Shown here in pieces: positions 1 to 6,358 of a DNA stretch of 9,729 bases (positions are counted from its first letter, which is position 1; each line of letters opens with the position of its first letter). The stretch is from 66-474 sp051962095 (lineage in GTDB: Bacteria; Pseudomonadota; Gammaproteobacteria; Xanthomonadales; Rhodanobacteraceae): positions 1 through 9,729 of the forward strand of contig JBQCCP010000185.1 of NCBI GenBank assembly GCA_051962095.1, read 5' to 3'. Position numbers and translations under genes: made by a program. A model generated the notes under the pieces. That model ran no database searches. It was not told the origin of the DNA and saw only the letters and a program-made list of their open reading frames with translations.

Positions 1-995
1 ACCATCACTTCCACTTCGTCGCCGACCTGGACCACCTTGGCCGGATTGACGTTCTTGTTGGTCCAGTCCATCTCGGACACGTGCACCAGGCCTTCCACGC
101 CCGGCTCGAGTTCCACGAAGCAGCCGTAGTCGGTGACGTTGGAAACCTTGCCGAACAGGCGGGTGCCCGACGGATAACGGCGGGTGATGCTGACCCACGG
201 ATCGTCGCCCAGTTGCTTCAGGCCCAGCGAAACGCGGTTGCGCTCGCGGTCGAACTTCAGCACGCGCACGTCGAGTTCGTCGCCTACATTGACGACTTCG
301 GACGGATGGCGCACGCGCTTCCACGCCATGTCGGTGATGTGCAGCAGGCCGTCGATGCCGCCGAGATCCACGAACGCACCGTAGTCGGTGAGGTTCTTGA
401 CCACGCCGTGCAGGATCGCGCCTTCCTGCAGCTTCTCCAGAAGCTGTTCGCGCTCCTCGGAATGCTCACTCTCGACCACCGCGCGGCGGCTGACCACCAC
501 GTTGTTGCGCTTGCGGTCGAGCTTGATGATCTTGAACTCGAGGTCCTTGCCTTCGAGGTAGGCCGGATCGCGCACCGGACGCACGTCCACCAGCGAGCCC
601 GGCAGGAACGCGCGCACGTCGCGGATATCGACGGTGAAGCCGCCCTTGACCTTGCCGTTGATGCGGCCGGTGATGGCTTCCTGGCCCTCGAAAGCCTGCT
701 CCAGTTCGTCCCACACCATCGAGCGCTTGGCTTTTTCGCGCGACAGCTTGGTTTCGCCGAAACCGTCTTCGATCGCGTCCAGCGCGACCTTGACCTCGTC
801 GCCGACGTTCACTTCCAGGTCGCCGCTCTCGTTGCGGAACTGCTCGATCGGCACGATGCCTTCCGATTTCAGTCCGGCGTTCACCACCACCACATCGGGG
901 CGGATCTCGACGACGGTGCCGGAGACGATGGCTCCGGGTTTCAATTTGGCCAGTGACTGGCTCTGTTCAAACAGTTCGGCAAAACTTTCGGTCAT
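1..995 (-). CDS. rpsA: 30S ribosomal protein S1, N-terminal 331 residues (runs off left edge)
   Basis: Ribosomal protein S1 binds mRNA on the 30S subunit and helps place structured or weak-Shine-Dalgarno messages for initiation. The reading frame starts at the ATG read from 995 (MTESFAELFEQS) and is open to the window edge, so 331 of about 560 family residues are present. Domains seen: a short N-terminal segment for ribosome docking (about 1-20), then S1 repeats at about 21-87, 105-171, 192-260 and a cut fourth from about 277. The repeats show typical S1 wording such as KNLTDYGAFVDLGGIDGLLH (200-219) and SNVTDYGCFVELEPGVEGLV (285-304). Translation upstream is weak: only a GGA 7 bases before the ATG, as is common for S1 genes. 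It follows cmk after a 141-base structured leader, the classical cmk-rpsA order. No frameshift or unusual residue seen. Identity is very secure. Confidence 0.97.
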   Translation of the reverse strand, partial: MTESFAELFEQSQSLAKLKPGAIVSGTVVEIRPDVVVVNAGLKSEGIVPIEQFRNESGDLEVNVGDEVKVALDAIEDGFGETKLSREKAKRSMVWDELEQAFEGQEAITGRINGKVKGGFTVDIRDVRAFLPGSLVDVRPVRDPAYLEGKDLEFKIIKLDRKRNNVVVSRRAVVESEHSEEREQLLEKLQEGAILHGVVKNLTDYGAFVDLGGIDGLLHITDMAWKRVRHPSEVVNVGDELDVRVLKFDRERNRVSLGLKQLGDDPWVSITRRYPSGTRLFGKVSNVTDYGCFVELEPGVEGLVHVSEMDWTNKNVNPAKVVQVGDEVEVM

Positions 996-1136
996 GGGGA
1001 TTCCAGGTTGGGAATGGATCGCGATGCCTGCAAGTTCCATCGGGTTCTAGCTCCACAGGCGGCGATCCGCCGGTTGGGGGATGCATCAAGCATCCGTGAC
1101 AGGAAAACCGCGCGAACGCGGTCGGTTGGACTGCAA
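996..1136 (-). promoter_or_regulatory. Structured 5' leader of rpsA (likely S1 autoregulatory region)
   Basis: The gap between the cmk stop and the rpsA ATG has no ORF but holds a series of short hairpins on the minus strand, in transcription order: ACCGCG/CGCGGT with a TTCG loop (1122-1107), GGATGC/GCATCC with a 5-base loop (1095-1079), GGCGG/CCGCC with a 4-base loop (1071-1058), and ATTCC/GGAAT with a 6-base loop (1015-1000), four bases before the ATG. In E. coli and relatives the rpsA initiation region folds into successive hairpins and S1 represses its own translation there (established for that family). That this leader works the same way is inference. Unlike the E. coli case the linkers here are not A/U-rich. 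Confidence 0.5.
1102..1122 (-). terminator. Terminator-like UUCG hairpin just after cmk
   Basis: Fourteen bases after the cmk stop, the minus strand reads ACCGCG-TTCG-CGCGGT followed by TTTCC. The six-base-pair stem with a very stable UUCG tetraloop and a run of four T (the last stem base included) resembles a weak intrinsic terminator. It could reduce readthrough from the biosynthetic genes into rpsA, or simply be the first hairpin of the rpsA leader. The short T tract argues against full termination. Confidence 0.35.
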
Positions 1137-1820
1137 TCAAACCTTCCGCACGACGGCGAGCACTTCGGCCACCACCGCGGGAATCGGCTGCCCCGTGGTA
1201 TCGATCACCACGGCATCGTCAGCCGGCCGCAACGGCGCCACCGTGCGCGACGCGTCCCGCGCGTCACGCAACTCGATCTCGTGCAAAAGGCTCGCTAGTG
1301 TAACGTCAAGTCCCTTTGCCTTCAACTGCTTATAGCGCCTTTCCGCGCGCTCGGCGGCACTGGCCGTCAAAAACACCTTGAACGGCGCATCGGGGAAGAT
1401 CACCGTGCCCATGTCGCGGCCGTCGGCCACTAGGCCGGGCGGCTTCCGGAACGCCAACTGCTTGTCCACCAAGGCTTTTCGTACTTCCGGCAGGGCCGCG
1501 ATCGCGGACGCCGCCGCGCCCGCTGTTTCGGTACGGATCGCGTCGGTGGCGTCGATGCCGTCGATCACCACCCGGGTATCGCCGCCGTCACCAGGGTCGC
1601 GGAAGGCGATCCGGGCATCCAGGGCGCAACGCGCGACGGCCCCGGCATCGCCGAGATCGAGGCCACGGGCGCCGGCGGCGTAGCCTACCGCGCGGTAGAT
1701 CGCGCCCGAGTCCAGCATGTGCCAGCCCAGTTTGTCCGCCACCGCGCGGGCGATCGTGCCCTTGCCGGACCCGGACGGGCCATCGATGGTGAGTACCGGT
1801 ACGGAATCGGGGGTCGTCAT
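1137..1820 (-). CDS. cmk: Cytidylate (CMP/dCMP) kinase
   Basis: Phosphorylates CMP and dCMP with ATP to give CDP and dCDP in the cytosol, for nucleotide salvage and mRNA turnover. The 227-residue product has the full family layout. The P-loop GPSGSGKGT is at 14-22 and LDSGAIYRAV, forming the nucleotide-monophosphate pocket, at 36-45. The DGRDMGTVIFPDA segment lies at 133-145, the lid region ASAAERAERR at 153-162, and RDARDASR at 175-182 carries Arg/Asp residues that contact CMP in the E. coli enzyme. Length matches the usual 220-230. The ATG at 1820 sits 28 bases after the aroA stop with only a weak AAGA ahead of it, so translation probably benefits from coupling to upstream genes. It precedes rpsA as in most proteobacteria. 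Confidence 0.97.
   Translation of the reverse strand: MTTPDSVPVLTIDGPSGSGKGTIARAVADKLGWHMLDSGAIYRAVGYAAGARGLDLGDAGAVARCALDARIAFRDPGDGGDTRVVIDGIDATDAIRTETAGAAASAIAALPEVRKALVDKQLAFRKPPGLVADGRDMGTVIFPDAPFKVFLTASAAERAERRYKQLKAKGLDVTLASLLHEIELRDARDASRTVAPLRPADDAVVIDTTGQPIPAVVAEVLAVVRKV
1297..1325 (-). promoter_or_regulatory. Candidate rpsA promoter inside cmk
   Basis: On the minus strand TTGAAG (1325-1320) and TACACT (1302-1297) are separated by 17 bases, a reasonable sigma-70 layout (each 4 of 6 to consensus). It lies within the 3' third of cmk, about 295 bases before the rpsA start. The codons over the -10 (ACA, CTA) are A/T-richer than the rest of this GC-rich gene. In E. coli rpsA is also driven by a promoter inside cmk, which supports the idea. 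No experimental evidence. Confidence 0.3.
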
Positions 1821-1848
1821 CGGCGAATCTTAGCGGCACCGGTCCGGA

Positions 1849-3147
1849 TTACACCGCATGCACGACCAATCCGCAGCCATTCGCCAGCTCGACGAAGCCA
1901 GGGAACGACGTCGCCACGTTGGCGCAATCGCGGATGGTGATGGAAGACCCGGCGACGGCACCCGCGACGGCGAAAGCCATCGCGATGCGATGATCGCCGT
2001 GCGATTCGACGGTCCCACCGCGCAACGCACCGCCTTCGATCACTGCGCCATCCGGGATTTCCTCGATGCGCACGCCGAGCGCGCGCAAACCCGTTGCCAT
2101 CACCGCGATGCGGTCGGATTCCTTCACCCGCAATTCTTCTGCGCCGCGGATCGTGGTGACGCCTTCCGCGCACGCCGCCGCGACGAACAGCACCGGGAAT
2201 TCGTCGATCATGTCGGCGACGTGTTCGATCGGCACCTCGATGCCATGCAAGGGCGCGTCGTGCACCACCAGATCGGCAATCGGTTCGCCGCCTGCCTCGC
2301 GCCGGTTTTCTTCGCTGATGTCCGCCCCCATCGCGCGCAGCACATGCAGCAATCCCGTGCGCCGCGGATTGATGCCGACGTTGCGCAAGACCAGCTCCGA
2401 ACCCGGGACGGTGCTCGCGGCCACCATGAAGAACGCCGCCGAGGAAAAATCCGCCGGCACGTCGATGTCGGTGGCATGCAACCCATGTCCGCCCGACAAC
2501 CGCGCCCTGCCCGGCTCGAATGCGACCGGCCAGCCGAAGGCGGCCAGCATCCGCTCGGTGTAGTCGCGGGTGGGGCGGGGCTCGATCACCGCGGTTTCCC
2601 CTTCGGCGTACAAGCCCGCCAGCAGCACCGCGGATTTCACCTGTGCGCTGGCGATGGGCGACGCATACTCGATGCCGCGCAATGGCTGTCCGCCACGCAC
2701 GCGCAGCGGCGGCGTACCGCCAGCGGCGGTTCCGATGTTTGCGCCCATCGACGCGAGCGGCTCTGTCACGCGCCGCATCGGGCGCTTCGACAACGATGCA
2801 TCGCCCGTCAAAACCGAATCGAAAGTCTGCCCCGCCAGCACGCCGCACAGCAGGCGCATCGCGGTCCCGGAATTGCCGCAATCCAGCACGTCTTCGGGTG
2901 CGCGCAACCCACGCAATCCGGCGCCATGCACGATGCGCTCGCCCGGCGACGGCGCGTCGATGCGCACGCCCATCTGCTGGAAAATGCGCGCGGTCGCGCG
3001 GGTGTCCTCTCCTTCCAGGAATCCTGTGATGCGCGAAACGCCGTCGGTCAACGCGGACAACATAATCGCGCGGTGCGAAACCGACTTGTCACCCGGCACG
3101 ACGAGTTCGCCATGCAAATCCATGGCCGGCGATGCGACCCAGTCCAT
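1849..3147 (-). CDS. aroA: 3-phosphoshikimate 1-carboxyvinyltransferase (EPSP synthase)
   Basis: Joins shikimate-3-phosphate and phosphoenolpyruvate to give EPSP, the sixth shikimate-pathway step, in the cytosol. The 432-residue product carries GDKSVSHRA at 19-27 (catalytic Lys21), GNSGTAMR at 91-98, SAQVK at 167-171, NPRRTG at 260-265, DMIDEFP at 312-318 with the likely base Asp315, the signature RVKESDR at 340-346 and HGDHRIAMAF at 383-392. I chose the ATG at 3147, eight bases after the hisC stop, because residues before GELVVPGDKS then match the length I recall for Xanthomonas AroA. The ATG at 3123 (424 aa) is the alternative, and neither has a good Shine-Dalgarno. The open frame extends further upstream only as overlap with hisC. 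Several motifs resemble the CP4-type (class II) enzymes more than E. coli AroA. Confidence 0.96.
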   Translation of the reverse strand: MDWVASPAMDLHGELVVPGDKSVSHRAIMLSALTDGVSRITGFLEGEDTRATARIFQQMGVRIDAPSPGERIVHGAGLRGLRAPEDVLDCGNSGTAMRLLCGVLAGQTFDSVLTGDASLSKRPMRRVTEPLASMGANIGTAAGGTPPLRVRGGQPLRGIEYASPIASAQVKSAVLLAGLYAEGETAVIEPRPTRDYTERMLAAFGWPVAFEPGRARLSGGHGLHATDIDVPADFSSAAFFMVAASTVPGSELVLRNVGINPRRTGLLHVLRAMGADISEENRREAGGEPIADLVVHDAPLHGIEVPIEHVADMIDEFPVLFVAAACAEGVTTIRGAEELRVKESDRIAVMATGLRALGVRIEEIPDGAVIEGGALRGGTVESHGDHRIAMAFAVAGAVAGSSITIRDCANVATSFPGFVELANGCGLVVHAV

Positions 3148-3155
3148 CCGCCCGC

Positions 3156-4301
3156 TCACGGCAAGGCCCGCAACAATCGCCGGTTCTCCGTACGGCTGCC
3201 CACGCTGATCCGCAGCGCGCGCGGCAAGCCGTAGCCGCCCATCGGTCGCACGATCACGCCGCGTTCGAACAGGTGGCGCTCCAGTTTCGTGGCGTCGCGC
3301 GGCAACACGCACAACAGGAAATTGGTTTGCGACGGCAGGCAGTGATACCCGCCTTCCAGCAGTTCTCCGCGCAGCCACTCGCGTTCCGCACGGTTGAACG
3401 CGCGCGCCTTGGCCAGCCACGGCTTGTCATGCAGCGCCGCCACGGCGCCGGCCAGTGCCACGCTGTTGACGTTGAACGAGTCCCGCAGGCGTTCCAGCGC
3501 GGATACCACGCTGGGGTGCGCGACCAGGTAGCCGACGCGCATGCCGGCCAGTCCGTAGGCTTTGGAAAACGTGCGCGTAACGACGAGATTCGGATGACGG
3601 TCCGCGAACGCGAGCGCCGTCGTCAAACCAGGAGCATCCACGTATTCATGGTAGGCCTCGTCCACCACCACCAGCACATCGCACGGGACCTTTGCCAGGA
3701 ACGCCGCCAGCGCGGCATCGTCGAACCATGTGCCGGTCGGATTGTTCGGATTGGCGATGTAGACGATGCGCGTGTTGCGACGCACGGCCTTCGCCATCGC
3801 GCCGAGATCGTGGCCGGACGGCGCTGCACGGTCGCCGCGCGGCAGCGCGGGCACGCAGATCGCGCCCGCGCCGGCCGCGGCGGTCGCGATCGGAAACACC
3901 GCGAACCCGTATTGGGAAAACACGATCGAGTGTTTCGCGTCCGCGAAGCATTGCGCCAGCAACATCAGCAATTCGTGCGAGCCATTGCCCAGCCCGATCC
4001 GCTCGACGTCCACGCCGAGGTCATTCGCCAATGCGCGCTTCAACACCATGCCGCGCGGATCGGGATAGCGGAACGCCTGGTCCAGCGCCGCGCGCATCGC
4101 TTTCAGCGCTCGCGGGCTCGGCCCCAGCGGATTTTCGTTCGACCCGAGCTCGGCGATGTTCTCGCCGAAACGCTCCCGCAACGCGGGCAGGTCGTGGCCG
4201 GGATCGTAGGCCCGCAACTTCGCCGTTGCGGCATTGACCAGGCGCGCGGCATCGAAAGCGGGCTCGGGCTTGCGTGAACGTGCGCGGCTACCCCTGGGCA
4301 C
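3156..4301 (-). CDS. hisC: Histidinol-phosphate aminotransferase (HisC-type, PLP fold type I)
   Basis: PLP-dependent aminotransferase of the HisC family. It interconverts imidazole-acetol phosphate and histidinol phosphate with glutamate/2-oxoglutarate, and many members also accept aromatic keto acids. The 381-residue protein shows ELGSNENPLGPSP (51-63), RYPDP (78-82), the cofactor-binding NPNNPTG (184-190), DEAYHEY (214-220), the Schiff-base lysine in TRTFSKAYGLAGMRVGY (Lys247) and a C-terminal LRISVG with substrate-binding Arg364. It starts at GTG 4301, inside the last codons of serC (14-base overlap), and ends eight bases before aroA. It is not in a his operon; its place in the serC-aroA group recalls the HisC2 paralogue of Pseudomonas, so a role in phenylalanine/tyrosine transamination is a fair inference. 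Substrate cannot be settled from sequence. Confidence 0.92.
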   Translation of the reverse strand: MPRGSRARSRKPEPAFDAARLVNAATAKLRAYDPGHDLPALRERFGENIAELGSNENPLGPSPRALKAMRAALDQAFRYPDPRGMVLKRALANDLGVDVERIGLGNGSHELLMLLAQCFADAKHSIVFSQYGFAVFPIATAAAGAGAICVPALPRGDRAAPSGHDLGAMAKAVRRNTRIVYIANPNNPTGTWFDDAALAAFLAKVPCDVLVVVDEAYHEYVDAPGLTTALAFADRHPNLVVTRTFSKAYGLAGMRVGYLVAHPSVVSALERLRDSFNVNSVALAGAVAALHDKPWLAKARAFNRAEREWLRGELLEGGYHCLPSQTNFLLCVLPRDATKLERHLFERGVIVRPMGGYGLPRALRISVGSRTENRRLLRALP

Positions 4302-5373
4302 GTTGGAACTCCGCCATGAAATCGCACAATGCGCGCGCGCCCTCGACCGGCACCGCGTTGTAGAGGGAGGCGCGGATGCCGCCCAGCGCGCGATGGCCCT
4401 TCAGTGCCAACAGCCCTGCGTCGGCCGCCTCGGCGACGAACACGGGTTCCAGCGCGGCATCGTGCAGGTTGAAGATCACGTTCATGCGCGAGCGCGATGC
4501 CGGGTCCACCGGATTGCGATAGTACCCGCCGGAACCATCGATGGCCGCATACAGCGCATCCGCCTTCGCGCGGTTGCGGCGTTCCATTTCCGCAAGGCCG
4601 CCCTGCTGCTTCAGCCACTGGAAGGTCAGGCCCGCGAGATACCAGCCCCAGGTGTTGGGCGTGTTCAACATCGAATCGGCGGCGGCATGATCGGCGTAAC
4701 GGAAGATGCGCGGCAGCGGACGCGGATGGCGTTCCAATAGATCCTCGCGCACGACCATCACCACGACTCCCGACGGGCCGATGTTCTTCTGCGCACCCGC
4801 GTAGATCAATCCGAACTTCGAAACGTCCAGCGGGTGCGACAGGATGTCGGACGACATGTCCGCGATCAGCGGCACGTCGCCCACGTCGGGAATGTCGCGC
4901 ATCTCGACGCCGTGGATCGTTTCATTGGTGGTGATATGGACGTACGCTGCGCGGGGATCGAGATCCCAGCTCGCGCGATCCGGAATCGACCGGTAGCCGT
5001 CCGCCTTCGAACTCGCGGCCACGTGCGGCGACGCGTACAGCGCGGCCTCGCTGGCCGCCTTCTCGCCCCAATGGCCATTCACGACGTAATCCGCGCGCTG
5101 GCCATCCTCCGCGAGGTTCATGGGGATTTGCGCGAAATGCTGGGTTGCGCCGCCCTGCAGGAACAGCACCTTGTAGTTCGAAGGAATCGCCAGCAGTTCG
5201 CGCAGGTCGGTCTCCGCCCGCGCGGCCATCTCCATGAACGCCTTGCCGCGATGGCTCACTTCCATCACCGAGGCGCGCGCGCCGTTCCATTCCAGCAGTT
5301 CCGCTTGGGCGCGCTTCAACACATCTTCCGGCAACGCGGCCGGACCGGCACTGAAATTCCATGCTCGCGACAT
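4288..5373 (-). CDS. serC: Phosphoserine aminotransferase
   Basis: PLP enzyme that converts 3-phosphohydroxypyruvate to phosphoserine (serine biosynthesis) and, in gammaproteobacteria, the matching erythronate-derived keto acid in the pyridoxal-phosphate pathway. The 361-residue protein is close to the 362 of E. coli SerC. Seen: WNFSAGPAALPEDVL (5-19), the substrate-binding SHRGKAF (40-46), the phosphate-cup GGATQHF (74-80), TTNETIHG (148-155), ADMSSD (171-176), the Schiff-base lysine in YAGAQKNIGPSG (Lys196) and GGIRASLYNA near the C-terminus (331-340). The ATG at 5373 is preferred over an in-frame GTG at 5382 because AGGTGA lies five bases before it and the family begins just here. It lies 31 bases after the FHA gene and overlaps hisC by 14 bases. 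Confidence 0.97.
   Translation of the reverse strand: MSRAWNFSAGPAALPEDVLKRAQAELLEWNGARASVMEVSHRGKAFMEMAARAETDLRELLAIPSNYKVLFLQGGATQHFAQIPMNLAEDGQRADYVVNGHWGEKAASEAALYASPHVAASSKADGYRSIPDRASWDLDPRAAYVHITTNETIHGVEMRDIPDVGDVPLIADMSSDILSHPLDVSKFGLIYAGAQKNIGPSGVVVMVVREDLLERHPRPLPRIFRYADHAAADSMLNTPNTWGWYLAGLTFQWLKQQGGLAEMERRNRAKADALYAAIDGSGGYYRNPVDPASRSRMNVIFNLHDAALEPVFVAEAADAGLLALKGHRALGGIRASLYNAVPVEGARALCDFMAEFQRAQG
4302..4314 (-). promoter_or_regulatory. Ribosome binding site of hisC, inside serC
   Basis: On the minus strand GCGGAG is followed by TTCCAAC (7 bases) and then the GTG at 4301. This well-placed Shine-Dalgarno decides the GTG start: no ATG follows in frame until residue 69, and the site lies within the final codons of serC, indicating translational coupling. 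Confidence 0.7.
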
Positions 5374-5378
5374 TGGAT

Positions 5379-5384
5379 TCACCT
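5379..5384 (-). promoter_or_regulatory. Ribosome binding site of serC
   Basis: AGGTGA on the minus strand, five bases before the ATG at 5373. It overlaps the alternative GTG at 5382, which therefore is unlikely to be used. Confidence 0.7.
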
Positions 5385-5404
5385 GAAAGGTCGAAGTCGG
5401 TTTG

Positions 5405-6163
5405 CTACCAGCGGAAATACAGGAACAGCGCGATCAGCGCCGCCAGCAGCGCCGCCGCGCCGATCAGCCACCAGATTTCCGTGGAGGCGGACGAGGCTTG
5501 CGGTATAGGCGGCGCTTCGGCCACGGCCGGCGGCGGAGGCGGCAACGAGGCGAGGTGTGCCGCGTATTGCAGCCCCGGCGCTTCCACCACGAGGCGATGT
5601 TCGCCCAGCACGATCTGGTCGCCCGGCGACAGCCGCACGCGATTGCAGCGCCAGCCGTTGATGCGCGGTGCGGCGCTTTCGGATTCGAAGACCAGCCCCT
5701 CGGCATCTTGCACCACGCGGCACCCATACGCGAGCTCACCGAAATGCCGGCTGCCGGCGCCGAGCCGGAGCTCCGGAGCCACCGCCAACGCCTGCCCCGA
5801 GGTAATTCCCGACACGATGCGCAGTGCGACACGTCCCGCCGCGCCGGCGGCCGCCGGCGTGCCTTGGACCTGGGGCGGCGCGGCATCGCTGGTGACCAGG
5901 AATTTGTTGGCGCCCAGCGTCAGGGTGTCGCCGTAGCGCAGCAGCGCCTGCTCGCGCACCGCGCGCGCGTTCACATAGACGCGCTGGCAGCCTCTGAGCA
6001 CGGCCAGCACCAAGCCGCGCGCGTCGGCGGTAATCGTGGCGTGGTGCGGATCCACGCCCATGCCGATCGGCACGATGTCGTTGTCCGGGGCGCTGCCGAT
6101 GCGCACCGGACCGTTTCCGCACGAAACCGGATCGCGGGCTGGTTGAACGCAAACGACGCGCAT
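5405..6163 (-). CDS. Tandem FHA-like domain protein with C-terminal membrane anchor
   Basis: A 252-residue protein of unknown precise role. An N-terminal FHA-type beta sandwich (about 1-95) shows VRIGSAPDNDIV (20-31), DPHHATIT (38-45), VYVNARAV (62-69) and YGDTLTLGANKFLV (77-90). A second, more diverged copy (about 111-195) shows LRLGAGS (132-138), PRINGWRC (166-173) and LSPGDQIVLGEHRLVV (178-193). A proline/alanine-rich linker (206-222, with PPPPP) leads to one hydrophobic helix (about 230-250) ending FRW, so it is likely a tail-anchored inner-membrane protein with its FHA domains in the cytosol. FHA domains usually bind phosphothreonine. In the first copy the canonical Arg after Gly is Ser24 and the canonical Ser before His is Asp38, so phospho-binding is doubtful. 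First gene of the serC-aroA group. Its start (ATG 6163) has only a distant AAGG ahead. No kinase or type VI secretion genes are nearby. Confidence 0.75.
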   Translation of the reverse strand: MRVVCVQPARDPVSCGNGPVRIGSAPDNDIVPIGMGVDPHHATITADARGLVLAVLRGCQRVYVNARAVREQALLRYGDTLTLGANKFLVTSDAAPPQVQGTPAAAGAAGRVALRIVSGITSGQALAVAPELRLGAGSRHFGELAYGCRVVQDAEGLVFESESAAPRINGWRCNRVRLSPGDQIVLGEHRLVVEAPGLQYAAHLASLPPPPPAVAEAPPIPQASSASTEIWWLIGAAALLAALIALFLYFRW

Positions 6164-6193
6164 CGCGGGGCGTGCCTTGCCGAAATGCGTGCC

Positions 6194-6202
6194 AATGTAG
6201 CA
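6194..6202 (-). promoter_or_regulatory. Possible extended -10 promoter for the FHA-serC-hisC-aroA unit
   Basis: On the minus strand TG-C-TACATT (6202-6194) fits an extended -10 (TGn plus 4 of 6 to TATAAT), about 30 bases before the FHA start codon. No good -35 is seen at 17 bases. The 195-bp gap between the divergent FHA and infA genes (6164-6358) otherwise holds no gene I can support. Confidence 0.25.
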
Positions 6203-6316
6203 TGACGCAGCGCACCATCCGTGCCCCGCTCATGCCGATCGCTGATATCCATCGGCACCGGCAGCATCGCCGGCGCGACGGCGGACGGGCCCGCGCTTTC
6301 GTCCATCGCCGCTTCG

Positions 6317-6325
6317 TGGCAAAAT
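6317..6325 (+). promoter_or_regulatory. Likely extended -10 promoter of infA
   Basis: TGG-CAAAAT fits an extended -10 element and lies 33 bases before the infA ATG, predicting a leader of roughly 26 bases. The same 11 bases, TGGCAAAATGT, recur upstream of the nudJ-like gene at 9380, also on the plus strand and at promoter distance. No convincing -35 is present (TTTCGT at 17 bases), as is usual for extended -10 promoters. Confidence 0.45.
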
Positions 6326-6358
6326 GTGGCGTTCCCTTATTCGCGCACAGCGCAGCCC

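Noticed and set aside
81..956. A 291-codon plus-strand open frame opposite rpsA
   Set aside because: Antisense shadow of a highly conserved S1-domain gene; composition dominated by Ala, His, Asp and Val with no family similarity.
1858..3234. A 458-codon plus-strand open frame opposite aroA
   Set aside because: In register with aroA codons and rich in His, Arg and Gln; a complementary-strand shadow.
3132..4277. A 381-codon plus-strand open frame opposite hisC
   Set aside because: Nearly the same span as hisC, low-complexity Arg/Gln/His composition, no recognisable motif.
4834..6205. Overlapping plus-strand open frames opposite serC and the FHA gene (4834-5508 and 5402-6205)
   Set aside because: Arg/His/Ala-rich shadows; the minus-strand reading gives full SerC motifs and a coherent FHA-membrane protein.
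6258..6273. CCGGC/GCCGG inverted repeat in the FHA-infA gap
   Set aside because: A five-base GC repeat is expected by chance in such GC-rich DNA and no regulatory layout supports it.
6221..6358. N-terminal extension of infA to an upstream ATG at 6221
   Set aside because: IF-1 is 72 residues from 6359 exactly as in the family; the extension has no similarity and would span the likely promoter.
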